Assembly: GCA_963920635.1 (NCBI GenBank)
Contig: OY987298.1
Location: 60,679,949-60,743,948, forward strand
DNA: 64,000 nucleotides
Direction: 5' to 3'
DNA from: Pseudeuparius sepicola
Lineage: Eukaryota > Arthropoda > Insecta > Coleoptera > Anthribidae
The position numbers were made by a program, and so were the translations under genes. This document shows, one piece after another, positions 44,654 through 52,289 of the stretch; position 1 is the first letter of the stretch, and every line of letters starts with the position of its first letter. The notes beneath the pieces are model-generated. The model was not told the DNA's origin, searched no databases, and was given only the letters and a program-made list of their open reading frames with translations.

Positions 44654-44662
44654 GTTTAAATA
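44654..44662 (-). promoter_or_regulatory. IAP TATA-like box
   Basis: Minus-strand TATTTAAAC, 30 bases upstream of the IAP ATG at 44624 and inside the last codons of the 173-aa gene. Confidence 0.4.
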
Positions 44663-45177
44663 GGTATGAAACAGAAGTGGGAGGCGTTTGTGGTGGGGGG
44701 AATCTTAATGGGAGGCGCCTGCCTCCCACTACCGAGCCAGGCAAATAATTTCTCGCAATTTATGAAACTGCACATCCACATTGACTCTTGGTTGTGGTGT
44801 GCACACATCGAAATGCTTTTTTCAAATTTAGGTACGCCTGAATGACGTTCCAGGTTAATTACTTCGGCATTGATGGTTTCTCGTAGGTAGCGTTCTTTCT
44901 GTTGACCCTTGACGTAGACGCGCTCGACACTGAGATATTTTTTTAGGAGACCTTCCATCTCGACGTAGTCCACATGGCCGCTAGTGTATGCGATCCCCAA
45001 ATGATTTTTCTCCAAATACCGCACTTGTCTTTTGTCGCGTTCGTTGAGATCACTAAAGGTTTTCGGAGGTCTTATAAGAATATGTAAAGTTTCATCGTTA
45101 ACTTTTATTGTCAGCTCTTTAGGACAGAAACGTCCGTCTATCATAAATCCCTGTGCGTCCACTACGGCGACTTTCAT
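44656..45177 (-). CDS. unknown conserved-looking 173-aa protein
   Basis: ATG 45177 opens MKVAVVDAQGFMIDGRFCPK. Then come ELTIKVNDETLHILI, YLEKNHLGIAYTSGHVDYVE, ERVYVKGQQKERYLR and a Cys/His cluster CAHHNQESMWMCS near the C-terminus, ending in a short poorly conserved-looking tail. A similar layout (D-x-QGF start, VYVKG, C-x-HH...C) appears in many insect multicopy proteins I associate with mobile elements. The family has no name I am sure of. The first Asp plus later acidic residues could belong to an RNase H-like or DEDD nuclease fold, but that is conjecture. It overlaps the long frame of the IAP and contains its TATA-like box. Confidence 0.7.
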   Translation of the reverse strand: MKVAVVDAQGFMIDGRFCPKELTIKVNDETLHILIRPPKTFSDLNERDKRQVRYLEKNHLGIAYTSGHVDYVEMEGLLKKYLSVERVYVKGQQKERYLRETINAEVINLERHSGVPKFEKSISMCAHHNQESMWMCSFINCEKLFAWLGSGRQAPPIKIPPTTNASHFCFIPI

Positions 45178-45342
45178 CTTAATGGGGATCTGTCTACCCC
45201 AACCACTTTATTTATCGATTTCGGAAAATGTATGGTAATGGGAGGGAAAGGAAACACCGATATTTTATTTTTTATTATTTTATTAGGTTAAGTACAAGTA
45301 CAATAATACCTTACACCTAAAAAAACTCTCCGTAAAATTAAA

Positions 45343-46569
45343 CTACATAAGTTCCCTAACTACTTCACTTAATGGTAAATATTCGATGGTACTATCATGT
45401 ATAATAATACAATAAGCTCGGGTTGAGGCTGGAAATCCTTCGTTACTCTCGATGTCCAGCTTTACGTCAACCGTGGTGCTTTTCATGGACTCTATTCGTC
45501 GGGAACAGTCGATGACAAAGAGAGCTGCGTTATTTTTGTATTCGGTGTAGCTAAGCAAGGGGTGCCTCTCATTCATATAACTAGAGCAAAAGTCTACGTA
45601 ATTATGGTAGGCCTCCAGATAGTCATTGCCATTAAAATCCAATCTCAGCCGTTCAAAAGGAAAATATTCACCATTTAAAATCAATCTGACATCCGCTATA
45701 TTTATATTATCGAATACGGAAGGGTCCTTTCTAGCATTTTCATTGCGACTCCTTTGAAATCCCACTATAACGTATCGAGGACTCGACACGGACATTGAAG
45801 TTTTGACTGACCAAATTTCTCTGTTGGCATTGACCGTAAGACTTGGCAGTTCGTGAAGTTCCCATTTACGATACGGTATAATTATAGGGCGATCACGTTT
45901 AATAGACTGAAGCAGATCCAATCTAATGAAATCGCTAGGTTGAATATGTTTCACTTTTAACTCGACATTGGAAACTGTTATTTCTGCCGTCAATTCAGCA
46001 GCAGATGCAGGATCATCTTCCAGAAGTAAAGAGTTGTTATCGTTTCTAGCTCGTGTTAATCTTAAAGTTTGTTTTCCGCAAGTGGCCAACTGATAATCGT
46101 TAAATATTCCAAACAAATGTTTCAGAGGTATTCTCAAGCTAAATGTTCCATCCAAATTTACGGTCAAAGGCTTGGTTGGACCAGACCAACTTGCAGTTAC
46201 CAGGAATTTTTCATCGCTGGGGGCGTAGCATAGATATGTTCTGATAGCACTCACAATTCCAGGATTTCGAACTGTTTCCAATTCCTTTCCATTCAGTTCA
46301 TATGAAATCGAATCGAAGAGAAACGCACCTCCATTATTAGCAAAACTACATTTCCCCGTTCCCGTTTTCTTCTCTATTTTACCTTTGATATAAATTGCAG
46401 CGTCATACATCAATAACCAAGTGTCTCCTTGGTTAATCGTTATCTCCACAATGTCATTATTCAGAAAAGATTTCACAAACGGGTAATATGTTCGTTGCTC
46501 TAATCGCTGAATGGACTCATCGAAGGTTGGAGTGCGGTGCACGTCGAATACTTGCGGCGTTAACGACAT
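45343..46569 (-). CDS. major capsid protein, double jelly-roll
   Basis: Forms the capsomers of the predicted icosahedral virion. ATG 46569 gives 408 aa: MSLTPQVFDVHRTPTFDESI at the N-terminus, then strand-rich segments such as EITINQGDTWLLMYDAAIYI, FLFDSISYELNGKELETVRN, LRIPLKHLFGIFNDY and later RLDFNGNDYLEAYHNYVDF. The SISYELNGKE box followed by an LRIPLKHLFGIF-like segment is the signature of insect Polinton double jelly-roll capsid proteins. A second jelly roll occupies roughly residues 230-400. The frame is intact. A TATA box lies 113-121 bases upstream, inside the small ORF. A 3' gap of about 165 bases separates it from the 173-aa gene. Confidence 0.92.
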   Translation of the reverse strand: MSLTPQVFDVHRTPTFDESIQRLEQRTYYPFVKSFLNNDIVEITINQGDTWLLMYDAAIYIKGKIEKKTGTGKCSFANNGGAFLFDSISYELNGKELETVRNPGIVSAIRTYLCYAPSDEKFLVTASWSGPTKPLTVNLDGTFSLRIPLKHLFGIFNDYQLATCGKQTLRLTRARNDNNSLLLEDDPASAAELTAEITVSNVELKVKHIQPSDFIRLDLLQSIKRDRPIIIPYRKWELHELPSLTVNANREIWSVKTSMSVSSPRYVIVGFQRSRNENARKDPSVFDNINIADVRLILNGEYFPFERLRLDFNGNDYLEAYHNYVDFCSSYMNERHPLLSYTEYKNNAALFVIDCSRRIESMKSTTVDVKLDIESNEGFPASTRAYCIIIHDSTIEYLPLSEVVRELM

Positions 46570-46723
46570 GGTAGCCGAGTGCTTCTAGAAATCGACGGTT
46601 TTCCGGCGTTAGATTCAAGTTGCAATGGTGTTTCCACTTCGATGACGTCTTCGTCAGTGAGGGTCGGAGGTCACTAAACCGCCTTTTATACGGTTGGTAG
46701 TTGCCTCCAAAAACCAAACGCAT
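46517..46723 (-). CDS. small 68-aa ORF overlapping capsid gene start
   Basis: ATG at 46723 lies only two bases after the minor capsid stop and the ORF runs 68 codons, overlapping the first 53 bases of the major capsid gene in another frame. It reads MRLVFGGNYQPYKRRFSDLR, then LTPENRRFLEALGYHVV. The RRFSDLRPSLT and LTPENRRFLEALG blocks look conserved-protein-like, basic and helical. However, the codons for PYKRR coincide with the major capsid TATA box, so it may be expressed only from minor capsid transcripts, or not at all. The function is unknown. Confidence 0.45.
   Translation of the reverse strand: MRLVFGGNYQPYKRRFSDLRPSLTKTSSKWKHHCNLNLTPENRRFLEALGYHVVNAASIRRAPHSNLR
46682..46690 (-). promoter_or_regulatory. 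major capsid TATA box
   Basis: Minus-strand TATAAAAGG. With a start 25-30 bases downstream the leader before ATG 46569 would be about 85-90 bases. Confidence 0.6.
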
Positions 46724-46724
46724 T

Positions 46725-47453
46725 TCACATAGACAGTCGTTTCACTTCCAATCTAACGATAATTTCTTCACCTCTGAAATTGACAGGCTTGAAATTCTGA
46801 TCGAGGATGTTTATGGTCAGGTTGTTTATTTCACGTTTCGTGACAGGCACGTAGAGTAAATTTTTAGGGGTTTCGTCTATGGCGTAACCGGGGTCGACCC
46901 CAACGGCGAATTCGTAAATCGTGTGCGTAGGTCGGTTTACGTAATAAGCACCGGCTGTGATGTTACAATCTATATGTATCGTTCTAACTTTAATGATATT
47001 TACCGGCAAATCTGAAACGTGCACTTTCCCTTTATCTAAGTATCGTTCGGAAAACCCCAAAAGTCTTCCAATAGACCCGGCTGTAACAAAATCTATGGTA
47101 TATTGATCGCTGTAGATCTCACACTGCAGAGTGCTCTTGTTCGCTTGTATCGATATGCTACCGCTATCGTTTTCGTCTTCCGATTTTTTCAAATTTTTCC
47201 GTATGTGCTCTTCTATATTCTTTATCTCGTATGAACCGGTGGGAAGTGATATTTCTTTGCTAGCACCGAAACTACCGGTTAGATAACGAAAATTGTTGTC
47301 GCCGCTCTCCTCTTCGATATTCGGTATGCTGTTGAACGTGTGGAATCCCAGCAAAGCTAAACCGTACTCGGCGTTTGGGTCCAAAACTATCGGACTGTCA
47401 AAATCGATGGAGAGCGTGGATGTGCGTCCGTGTAGAGTAAACAACAATGACAT
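46725..47453 (-). CDS. minor capsid (penton-like) protein, single jelly-roll
   Basis: Expected to occupy the five-fold vertices of the virion. ATG 47453 gives 242 aa, beginning MSLLFTLHGRTSTLSIDFDS. The block YGLALLGFHTFNSIPNIEEE, then ISLPTGSYEIKNIEEHIRKN, is characteristic of Polinton minor capsid proteins. The C-terminal half contains YYVNRPTHTIYEFAVGVDPG and ends EIIVRLEVKRLSM. Beta-rich with no membrane segment. A TATA box at 47481-47489 sits 28-36 bases upstream, inside the end of the protease gene. The stop is two bases before the ATG of the small ORF, so both could be on one messenger. Confidence 0.88.
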   Translation of the reverse strand: MSLLFTLHGRTSTLSIDFDSPIVLDPNAEYGLALLGFHTFNSIPNIEEESGDNNFRYLTGSFGASKEISLPTGSYEIKNIEEHIRKNLKKSEDENDSGSISIQANKSTLQCEIYSDQYTIDFVTAGSIGRLLGFSERYLDKGKVHVSDLPVNIIKVRTIHIDCNITAGAYYVNRPTHTIYEFAVGVDPGYAIDETPKNLLYVPVTKREINNLTINILDQNFKPVNFRGEEIIVRLEVKRLSM

Positions 47454-47465
47454 GACTGGCGACTT

Positions 47466-47837
47466 TTAAGTTGTCCCCCACCTTTTATAGAGAAATTCAA
47501 TGCACAAATGACCGCAATTTATTTCGTTAAAATTTTGATAGGCGTCGTTATTGTACGTGACCTTGACACCCTTTCCAAAATATCGAATCAGTTCTTTGGG
47601 CGGTTTCAAAGCGCCAAAGCTATCGAAATATTCTACGGCACAGCCTCTTTTTTTGTAAGCTACCCAATGCGTTCCTTTGTTGCGTTGCACGTCTAAATTT
47701 AAAATGGCCGCTTCGTAATTTTTCTGCGTCGACGGAAGTGTATCTCTCATAAAGACGCCTCTGAAATATGGTATTTTTAAAATTTCGACGTAATTCAATA
47801 TATCTTCGTCGGACAGCGGTCTATTGGGTAGCTTCAT
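47466..47837 (-). CDS. adenain-type cysteine maturation protease
   Basis: Predicted to cleave virion proteins during maturation. ATG 47837 gives 123 aa. The catalytic set is His in KGTHWVAYK, acidic residue in EYFDSFGALKPP and nucleophile Cys in EINCGHLCIEFLYK, in the H-D/E-C order of adenovirus protease and Ulp1-type C5/C48 peptidases. Shorter than adenovirus adenain (about 200 residues) but in the range of compact Polinton proteases. Its ATG overlaps the stop of the PLA2 gene by four bases (ATGA), suggesting coupled expression, and its end carries the TATA box of the minor capsid gene. Catalytic residues are all present. Confidence 0.92.
   Translation of the reverse strand: MKLPNRPLSDEDILNYVEILKIPYFRGVFMRDTLPSTQKNYEAAILNLDVQRNKGTHWVAYKKRGCAVEYFDSFGALKPPKELIRYFGKGVKVTYNNDAYQNFNEINCGHLCIEFLYKRWGTT
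47481..47489 (-). promoter_or_regulatory. minor capsid TATA box
   Basis: Minus-strand CTATAAAAGG, about 28 bases upstream of the ATG at 47453, within the last codons of the protease. Confidence 0.6.
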
Positions 47838-48625
47838 TGGGAGTTTTTTTGTTTCTTAAGGAACAGTCCTAATCCATTCTTATTTTTACGTAAATATAAG
47901 CCGGAGCCTTCCTTTCCGATGGCTTCCATCGACCGATTATGCCGTTTTTGTTCTTCCAAAAGCTTCTTCGCATTATTTGCGTCGATAATTGTCTTGGCTA
48001 CAGCACCGGCACCGCCTGCCACCGAACCAAGGGCGCCCAAGGCACCTAGGAGGGGCAGTAAAGGAAGAAATCCGCCGGTATGCTGGAACGGAATTGTGCG
48101 AGGAATTTTCACGTTCCTCTTTCCACCCGCCTTCTTAACGGCTATTCGTGCCGCTTTTAAAGCAACCAACGACGCTTTCTTCAAGTGCTTCATGTCATTC
48201 AACTGACTGTTGCTCAAAGTTTTTTTCAGAGATCTTTCAACTTTCTTGACGATGTCTCTTTTAAACGAAACCGGGCGCTTATTTATGCCCATACCGACCT
48301 TGCGTTTGACCTTCATCGTATTTGTAACGAACCACGCGGCAGCTTTTTCGTCGAATTTAGCGTCCCTCGATACCACTCGCTCCCACGCTCGATTTTCCAA
48401 TTCTTTGTCTGCTTTATGTCTCTCTTCCAGAGACTTATTTTTGGAATATGCGATGTCGTGATCTTTGCAAGCGGCGTCTAGCTTATTGATGCCGGGATCT
48501 CCACGAGCAAGACGTTTCTCCAACTTTGTTCCTGGACCGCAGTACTGGTAGCCGGGAAGGTGTAATTCGACTGGCAACCTATTGATGACGCTATTAACCA
48601 ATCCACTTCCAGCGAAAGACGACAT
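47834..48625 (-). CDS. phospholipase A2-domain virion protein
   Basis: I use ATG 48625 (MSSFAGSGLVNSVINRLPVE), 263 aa. The frame is open to a TTG at 48646, but a TATA box at 48657-48664 makes the ATG more likely. Residues about 22-65 hold HLPGYQYCGPGTKLEKRL, the calcium loop YCGPG, and AACKDHDIAYS, the catalytic His-Asp and Tyr of the parvovirus VP1-type PLA2 fold. The middle is Lys/Arg-rich. A Gly/Ala/Leu-rich hydrophobic segment (FLPLLPLLGALGALGSVAGG) at about 180-200 could act on membranes like adenovirus pVI. A role in endosome escape and DNA binding is inferred. The stop overlaps the protease start (ATGA). Confidence 0.9.
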   Translation of the reverse strand: MSSFAGSGLVNSVINRLPVELHLPGYQYCGPGTKLEKRLARGDPGINKLDAACKDHDIAYSKNKSLEERHKADKELENRAWERVVSRDAKFDEKAAAWFVTNTMKVKRKVGMGINKRPVSFKRDIVKKVERSLKKTLSNSQLNDMKHLKKASLVALKAARIAVKKAGGKRNVKIPRTIPFQHTGGFLPLLPLLGALGALGSVAGGAGAVAKTIIDANNAKKLLEEQKRHNRSMEAIGKEGSGLYLRKNKNGLGLFLKKQKNSQ

Positions 48626-48656
48626 CACACTGAGCTGAACGAACAACGATGAGTTT

Positions 48657-48664
48657 TATTTATA
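48657..48664 (-). promoter_or_regulatory. PLA2 gene TATA box
   Basis: Minus-strand GGTATAAATAAAAC, 32 bases upstream of ATG 48625. Confidence 0.6.
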
Positions 48665-48798
48665 CCTTTTTCCAAGATTTGAAAAAAAAAACAAATGGCT
48701 TTTAAGCGTTTATTAGAAATCAATTATTATACATATTTGTTATATTTTCCTATTAACTACAGCATATCACATTCAAATTTTTCAAATGTCCAGTTTTC

Positions 48799-49104
48799 TC
48801 ATTCTACAATAAATTCGATATTTGTAGATCGGCCGACGGGTCCAAGACTCTTCATGTAATACCTCCTTCCGTTACCGATATCCCTATTAATTTCTTCGAT
48901 CCGTTGGGGCGTAAACTCGGCCGTGTATCGTTGCGGCAGCACCGTCTTAAATTCTTCGAACTCTACGTAGACCTTCTCTCCGTATTGCGTGTTCACTTTG
49001 TCCACGCCCGTGATTTGAAAATTTTCACCCACCTCCATATTTTGAACGCTTTCGAATTTCTTGAAGATCAAATTCTTGTTCAGGTGATTCAGGAACGACT
49101 GCAT
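48799..49104 (-). CDS. TIR-encoded 101-aa protein, right copy, unknown
   Basis: The mirror copy of 34091-34399. The ATG at 49104 opens MQSFLNHLNKNLIFKKFESV, and the end is EFIVE, one residue shorter because the TIR ends inside the last codons. Changes from the left copy cluster in the first 40 residues. The rest, including FEEFKTVLPQRYTAEFTPQR, is identical. TATA-like boxes on the minus strand at about 49143 and 49177 correspond to those on the left. No family recognised. Having the gene in both TIRs gives two doses and guarantees its presence at either end after replication or partial loss. Confidence 0.75.
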   Translation of the reverse strand: MQSFLNHLNKNLIFKKFESVQNMEVGENFQITGVDKVNTQYGEKVYVEFEEFKTVLPQRYTAEFTPQRIEEINRDIGNGRRYYMKSLGPVGRSTNIEFIVE

Positions 49105-49469
49105 TTTCAACTCGGCAAATTAGACTGTATAAAACTGCAAGTGTATATAAGGGGAAACTGCTCTTGCGCTCGGATATATAGACCTCTCCCCACCAAGCCG
49201 TTGGAGTGGGGGTTGCCCCGTCGTTGGAGTGGGGGCTGACCCCCACCGTTGGAGTGGGGGGGGGGGGTCAACTGGGGGTCACACGTGGCCAAAAGGGCAA
49301 AGGTCAACCTATCAGGATCTAGGGGTCAACTGGGGTCATCCGGTGACGTCACGTGACCTCGGGCATGACGTAGCCACTTTGCTCCCGTGACCTCGGGCCG
49401 TAGGGGACTCTCAGGATCAAGGGGTCAACTGAGGTCAAAGTGAGCCCGTACTCTCTTTGTATTACTACT
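48802..49469 (-). repeat. Polinton right TIR
   Basis: Inverted counterpart of 33750-34391. It has three CCGTTGGAGTGGGGG-type units (49197-49260) where the left TIR has two, which explains most of the length difference. Confidence 0.93.
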
Positions 49470-49475
49470 GCCAAG

Positions 49476-49702
49476 ATATCGAATTTTTCTTGGAATTTAG
49501 GGACTTCGTGGAGGTTATGGAAACTGAATGCTGTATCTTTATTTTAATAGATATAATAATAATAATTATTTCAAACAGCAATAACTTATTTTTTTCAAAT
49601 ACAATGACCCATATTTCTATAGTTTGGTGGATGCCGGCGTCCAAGCCCCACATTTTATGTAAATAACATTCTATACCAAAAACTACCCGTTTTCGAGATG
49701 TA
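49476..49702. other. intergenic, right flank of Polinton
   Basis: No gene. Continues the DNA interrupted at GCCAAG. Confidence 0.4.
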
Positions 49703-50631
49703 CAGGGTGGCCCACCACGAATTGCATCGATCTATACAGGGTGAGTCACATCTAAAGGCAGACCCGAAAACACAAGGTAGAATACGCTAAAATAAGCACA
49801 TATTCTTAATAAACATTAGCTCAAAAACGCTTGGTTCTCCATATACAGCGTGTTGACATTTTTCCAAAAATAACATATTTTTTTTAATTTCTTTCGATCC
49901 CGTTTAGGAATTCCAACAAAATTTGATATATATTATGGGTTGTCATTTTGTGCAATAATTTGGCCCTGTTCAGATGAGCAGCGGCGTAGATACAAATAAT
50001 TTTATTTTAAATGCCAACATAATCACCTTGGCACTAGTTTTAAAAAATCCAAAATTACGAAGAAACTGTACCAGAAATAAAAAAATACCAAGAGGCGCTT
50101 TTTGTTCCAAATTTAATGGGCTATCCAAAAAAGGCAAAATTTTTGGTTTTGCACAGGACCGTACTATTTTTTTTACAATTATTTACAGTAACTATTTGTA
50201 TCTACGCCGCTGGTTATCTGAACGGGGTCAAATTATTGCACAAAATAGCAACCCTCCAATGCATAATGTAAAATTCAACACGCTGTATATGGAAAACCAA
50301 GCGCTTTTGAGCTGATGTTTATTAAGCATATGTGCTTATTTTAGCGAGTTCTACCTTGTGTTTTAGGCTCTGCGTTTAGATGTGACTCACCCTGTATATG
50401 GAAAACTAAATGTAGGAAAATTCTGAAAATTTGGCACCTCACCAATGTGTATGTTCCATTAAAAAAAAACAAAAGTTAGGTCTCTATTTTGAAAACGCGA
50501 CGTTCGATTTTCTTTCTGAAAACGGCGTTGGAAAGTAGAGAAAATTTTCTACAACTTTCATATAAAACACTTTTTTTCTGGTCAAAAATAAGAAAGTTAA
50601 GGGGGGTCTCCAATATTTCGTGAACACCCTG
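49703..50631 (+). mobile_element. family-A element, copy 2, split by a family-C MITE
   Basis: The left piece 49703-49736 (CAGGGTGGCCCACCACGAAT) and right piece from 50395 (ATATGGAAAACTAAATGTAG) together follow copy 1 at 1227-1310 once the insert and one TA are removed. The right end is GTGAACACCCTG at 50631. The interior beyond about 50460 diverges from copy 1. No transposase. Confidence 0.7.
49737..50394. mobile_element. family-C MITE, copy 2, nested
   Basis: 658 bp, TA|CAGGGTGAGTCACATCTAAA...GATGTGACTCACCCTG|TA. Long TIRs as in 13928-14636. Inserted at the TCTA|TATGG site of a family-A element, with duplication of TA. Confidence 0.85.
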
Positions 50632-52289
50632 TATCTCTGAACCTTGGGGTCCTAGGACTTTCTGCCCGTGGGGAATTGATCTGAATGGTGTGTAGAATAA
50701 CATAAAAAAAATTAACAAAATTAACGGGAGCCGGATTTACTAAGAAAGTGTGTGGGGTCCTTTAATTATCCTAGTTTGCTCGAAATTCATCAGTGGTTCT
50801 AAGGATAAACAGGCATTTCTTATTGAGAAAAGGATGAGCAATTTAAAACTACTGTCGGTTTATAAAAAAACATAGAAATAATTATTTTTTAAAAGGGGGT
50901 GGGTTTTACCTTCTCGCACGCTACTGGTAAAGGTAACGAATCGCCGGAAGCTTCATTTTATTGCACAGTGTACCAGCCCATTCTGTACCAAATTTTTTAC
51001 AACTAGGAAACCCTGTATATTTAAATCTACGGAATTATATTACCGCTTTTATTGACAGTAAACAATTAAGTACCTAGAAAAGTAATTATGAAATTAACAT
51101 TATTAGGTATAACTAACATTTATGAATGAACTACTTTTTGGCTTCATGGAAATATAGGTAGGTAAGAAACACTAACGCATAAAAATGAAATTCACTTAGC
51201 AACCAAGTAGGTGGAAGGTGAAATATTTGTATTTTTTTACTTTTTGTTGTTTGTTGCAAATTATATTTTACTGAACAAGACAGAAAATTTCAATAAAGGA
51301 ATGAGTTAACTAATTTAGAGGTAATTATTTTGTAGCGAAGAAATGAGTTTTCTTGAAATCGACAGTGAAGTGTCTCAAAATCGTCATTAAAAGCTCAGAA
51401 ATCGGCACTGAAGTAGCCCATTATTGTAGGATTTCTTCAATAAGCGGAGCCATCGCCCGTCAAAAGTGACCAAATATTGAAAACCCGGCCAATAAAAGCC
51501 CATTTAACTTTTCGTACACATTAAGAAATTGTTACCTATAGCAGCGAAATCTTTCAGTACAAATATTTTATTAGGTTCGAATATCAATCTATTTTTCATG
51601 GAGGCTGCACAATAGGCTGCAGTTTGGAGTTTATGTTGGGAAGCGCCGTGCCTCGTCACACATGACCTAGGCAGCGCGATCGTCAAAGTCAAGCAACGCC
51701 TCGTGCAGTTGTTCATGGACGGGTGATCCTTTATGATTATTTGTTTGTCTAATAAAACATTTTTTCCGATTTCAAAAAAATATAATAGATATGTACCTCG
51801 TCACTGAAGTTTTTTTTATGACTCGTGTGGTTTATTTGCCTCGGCCAGAGGCCTCGACAACTAAATTCCACATTCTATTTAGTCTACTCGTACTTGCGTC
51901 AATAACTTATTAACAAATAAGGAAAATATTGAGTTTGGTTTGATGATGCATCTTGCACCAAGAGTCTATGATACGATGTAGTTTCTGATGCCAGGTCTAC
52001 ATTGCTAAAACAAAACTATTAAGTTTTCCACAAAGAGTCGTGTCTGCCAGAAATATTAGTTTTGTAAACATTATAGAATAACATTAATAACAACATTATA
52101 GAATAACTAATAAGTTAGGATCACTTGGGGGACGAATTTTGAACCGATTCGCGCATGCCGTCATCTGGTAACAGAATGTATATGCGATAATCAAACTTCC
52201 CAACGCTTTTCGCGTTATATTTAAACTGAGAACGATCGTCGAGCCTCAGGACTGCCGTACTTGCTCCTTATCCTTATCCTTCTTCTATA
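50632..52289. other. intergenic, no gene seen
   Basis: Two short ORFs (50476-50718 and 51504-51716, both minus) without domains. CCCTGTATATTTAAATC near 51012 looks like a lone CAGGGTG-class end. Confidence 0.35.

Larger units (their letters stand above)
33750..49469. mobile_element. Maverick/Polinton (adintovirus-like) element, 15.7 kb
   Basis: The element has TIRs starting AGTAGTAATACAAAGAGAGT, 5'-AG/CT-3' ends and an exact 6-bp target duplication. Inside are protein-primed PolB, retroviral-type integrase, A32/FtsK-like ATPase, adenain-like protease, double jelly-roll major capsid and penton-like minor capsid. That is the full set that defines Polintons, also classed as adintoviruses when seen as viruses. 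Accessory genes are a BIR-RING IAP, a PLA2-domain protein and several unknowns. All minus-strand genes run towards PolB, which is on the plus strand and convergent with them. Every ORF is open except PolB, which has one frameshift, so the insertion looks fairly young. Codon use is less AT-biased than the flanks, consistent with a viral origin. Confidence 0.96.
33744..49475. repeat. 6-bp target-site duplication of the Polinton
   Basis: GCCAAG at 33744-33749 and 49470-49475, directly abutting AGTAGTAATAC... and ...GTATTACTACT. Six bases is the duplication length known for Maverick/Polinton integrases. Confidence 0.95.

Noticed and set aside
44625..44744. Upstream 40-codon extension of the IAP
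   Set aside because: Pro/Arg-rich, overlaps the 173-aa gene and the TATA-like box. The BIR domain begins right after the ATG at 44624.
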